Below are positions 62,986-64,000 of a stretch of DNA of 64,000 nucleotides, one piece after another. Below the pieces are notes generated by a model. It saw only the letters and a list, made by a program, of their open reading frames with translations. It had not been told where the DNA came from and made no database searches. A program made the position numbers and the translations under genes. Source of the stretch: Paraphoma chrysanthemicola (lineage: Eukaryota; Ascomycota; Dothideomycetes; Pleosporales; Phaeosphaeriaceae); the NCBI GenBank assembly GCA_020744225.1, contig JAGMWG010000022.1:310001-374000 (forward strand), given 5' to 3'. Positions within the stretch are counted from its first letter, which is position 1, and each line of letters starts with the position of its first letter.

Positions 62986-63686
62986 GTACGTTAGTTCGGC
63001 AACTACATGATGCAGTAGGGACCGAATGCGAAGGACGCCATTCAACTAGCAGGCTACCAGATTACCCACGATCCTACATCTGGCATTCTTGACTCCGAGC
63101 ACACAAGAAATATTATTATGAGAGGACGCATTCATGCTGTCAAATATCATGTAGCTGAGACTTAACGTAAAGAAGCCATTTCTGAGTGAATGCCAGGGGT
63201 CTCCTGCTGCCACTCGTCATGGCATGCAACGGTGAGTGCTTTTCTGCCCAACGCGCAGTTGAGACCAGGAAGCCAGTTTGGAAGCCATGTGGGCTGTTTG
63301 TGTATATCAAAGAGACGCTTCCTTCTTCACAACCCAGCAATTCTCATGCCGATTGTGGCAGGGGTTGGCCATGTTCCTTACGTGTCTTACCTACCTGTCA
63401 TGTACCGAGGCTCTTTCCCAACACAATAATGTCATCGCCCATACTTTGCGCAAACCATTCCAACGTTACTGCCGAATGGAACCATTGCGCGTATGCACAG
63501 TCACTTCCATTGTCGGAGTTGGCCCGGTTGGTCCAGAACTTGACGTGACACACACAACAACGACTCCGCAATCACATCTCAATGTCCGCAGTCGTACTAC
63601 GCCTCTGATTTATTGATATTATTCATTTGGTCTTCTTATCAGCACTTGCTCACAGCTTCTATCAACGCAGCCACAAATTCAGATAC
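62986..63686. other. Intergenic region
   Basis: About 700 bp of sequence with overlapping open frames up to 120 codons (63186-63548), Cys/Ser/Leu-rich and without motifs. The end is the promoter of the F-box-like gene. No gene is supported. Confidence 0.35.
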
Positions 63687-64000
63687 ATGATGACAACACC
63701 AAGTACAACCCAAACACCGGATCGAACTCTAGCAGACCCCAGATTTCCTGTCGAGCTCGTAAACATCATTATCGACAACATCAGAAGGCCCGATGGGAGT
63801 CGGGACACCAGAACCCTTCATTCGCTATGCGCGGTCGACCGCCGGTTCCGAATCCTGTCCACAGCACCCTTATACGAAACATTCGATTCTCGCTACGGCA
63901 ACGTCTCCAAACTCTTACACACTCTCTACGGACGGAATGATCTAGCCAAGCACTTCAAGCGGATTATATGGGGTGAAGGTTTTGTCAGGAAGGATGATAA
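63687..64000 (+). CDS. F-box-like protein, 5' part only
   Basis: An ATG pair at 63687 opens a frame that runs off the window after 104 codons without a stop. After a Thr/Pro-rich start comes PRFPVELVNIIIDNIRRPDG, then TLHSLCAVDRRFRILSTAPL and YETFDSRYGNVSKLLHTLY. This is the common fungal F-box-like opening: P-x-E-L-x-x-I-I, then a helix with L-x-x-L-C-x-V-x-R-R-F, then PLLY. Such proteins link substrates to SCF ubiquitin ligases, or are orphan members of a large expanded fungal family. The substrate region lies outside the window. Confidence 0.7.
   Translation, partial: MMTTPSTTQTPDRTLADPRFPVELVNIIIDNIRRPDGSRDTRTLHSLCAVDRRFRILSTAPLYETFDSRYGNVSKLLHTLYGRNDLAKHFKRIIWGEGFVRKDD

Noticed and set aside
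1..64000. CRISPR arrays, rRNA genes, bacterial-style operons
   Set aside because: No regularly spaced direct repeats, no rRNA-like sequence, and gene structure is clearly eukaryotic with spliceosomal introns.

Overview
This window is nuclear DNA from a filamentous ascomycete fungus, most likely of the Dothideomycetes type. The class is inferred from gene content and style only; no marker gene was used. Many genes are split by short introns of about 45-80 nt with GTAAGT- or GTATGT-like donors, a CTAAC or CTGAC branch site and a YAG acceptor. The proteins are typical of fungi: Zn2Cys6 regulators, a HAL-type kinase, galactose oxidase, a PPR-like mitochondrial protein and Tps1. I rebuilt the spliced genes by hand from frame continuity, splice signals and family motifs; exon coordinates are in each entry.

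Layout. 1-174: the 3' end of a gene that enters from the left. 1.2-3.3 kb: HAL-type Ser/Thr kinase. 5.2-24.8 kb: an accessory block rich in catabolic genes. It holds Zn2Cys6 regulator 1 divergent from an MFS transporter, a fumarylacetoacetase-family hydrolase divergent from a cupin protein, a sugar porter divergent from a GH95 alpha-L-fucosidase, a GH1 beta-glucosidase, Zn2Cys6 regulator 2, and a zinc-independent-looking MDR oxidoreductase. Both glycosidases lack a signal peptide, so the likely logic is import of short glycans by the porter followed by intracellular cleavage. The regulator-1/MFS and hydrolase/cupin promoters share CGG-N-CCG palindromes, which suggests one regulon.

25.3-32.1 kb: a VIT + vWA protein with a coding minisatellite, then a nine-exon gene with a fungal N-terminal domain of the kind seen in STAND/PigL-type proteins. 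32.9-50.2 kb is mostly conserved housekeeping: a HIRIP3-like histone-chaperone-related protein (DEK_C plus acidic tail), trehalose-6-phosphate synthase, Rqc2/NEMF, coatomer zeta and a mitochondrial PPR-like protein. A secreted subtilase with five tandem propeptide-like modules is inserted among them (37.7-41.4 kb).

50.2-55.5 kb is gene-poor, with one doubtful small ORF. 55.5-58.2 kb carries a large fungal protein of unknown function whose C-terminus resembles a HicA-type fold. 59.5-62.0 kb encodes a secreted galactose oxidase with two F5/8C domains. Then come an interrupted tRNA gene and, directly after it, a broken relic of the C-terminal domain of the 55.5-58.2 kb gene. An F-box-like gene runs off the right end.

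The most interesting items are the five-module subtilase, the HicA-like domain and its relic, the fucosidase/glucosidase/porter cluster with shared palindromes, and a small relic of a second GH1 gene at 25.07 kb.
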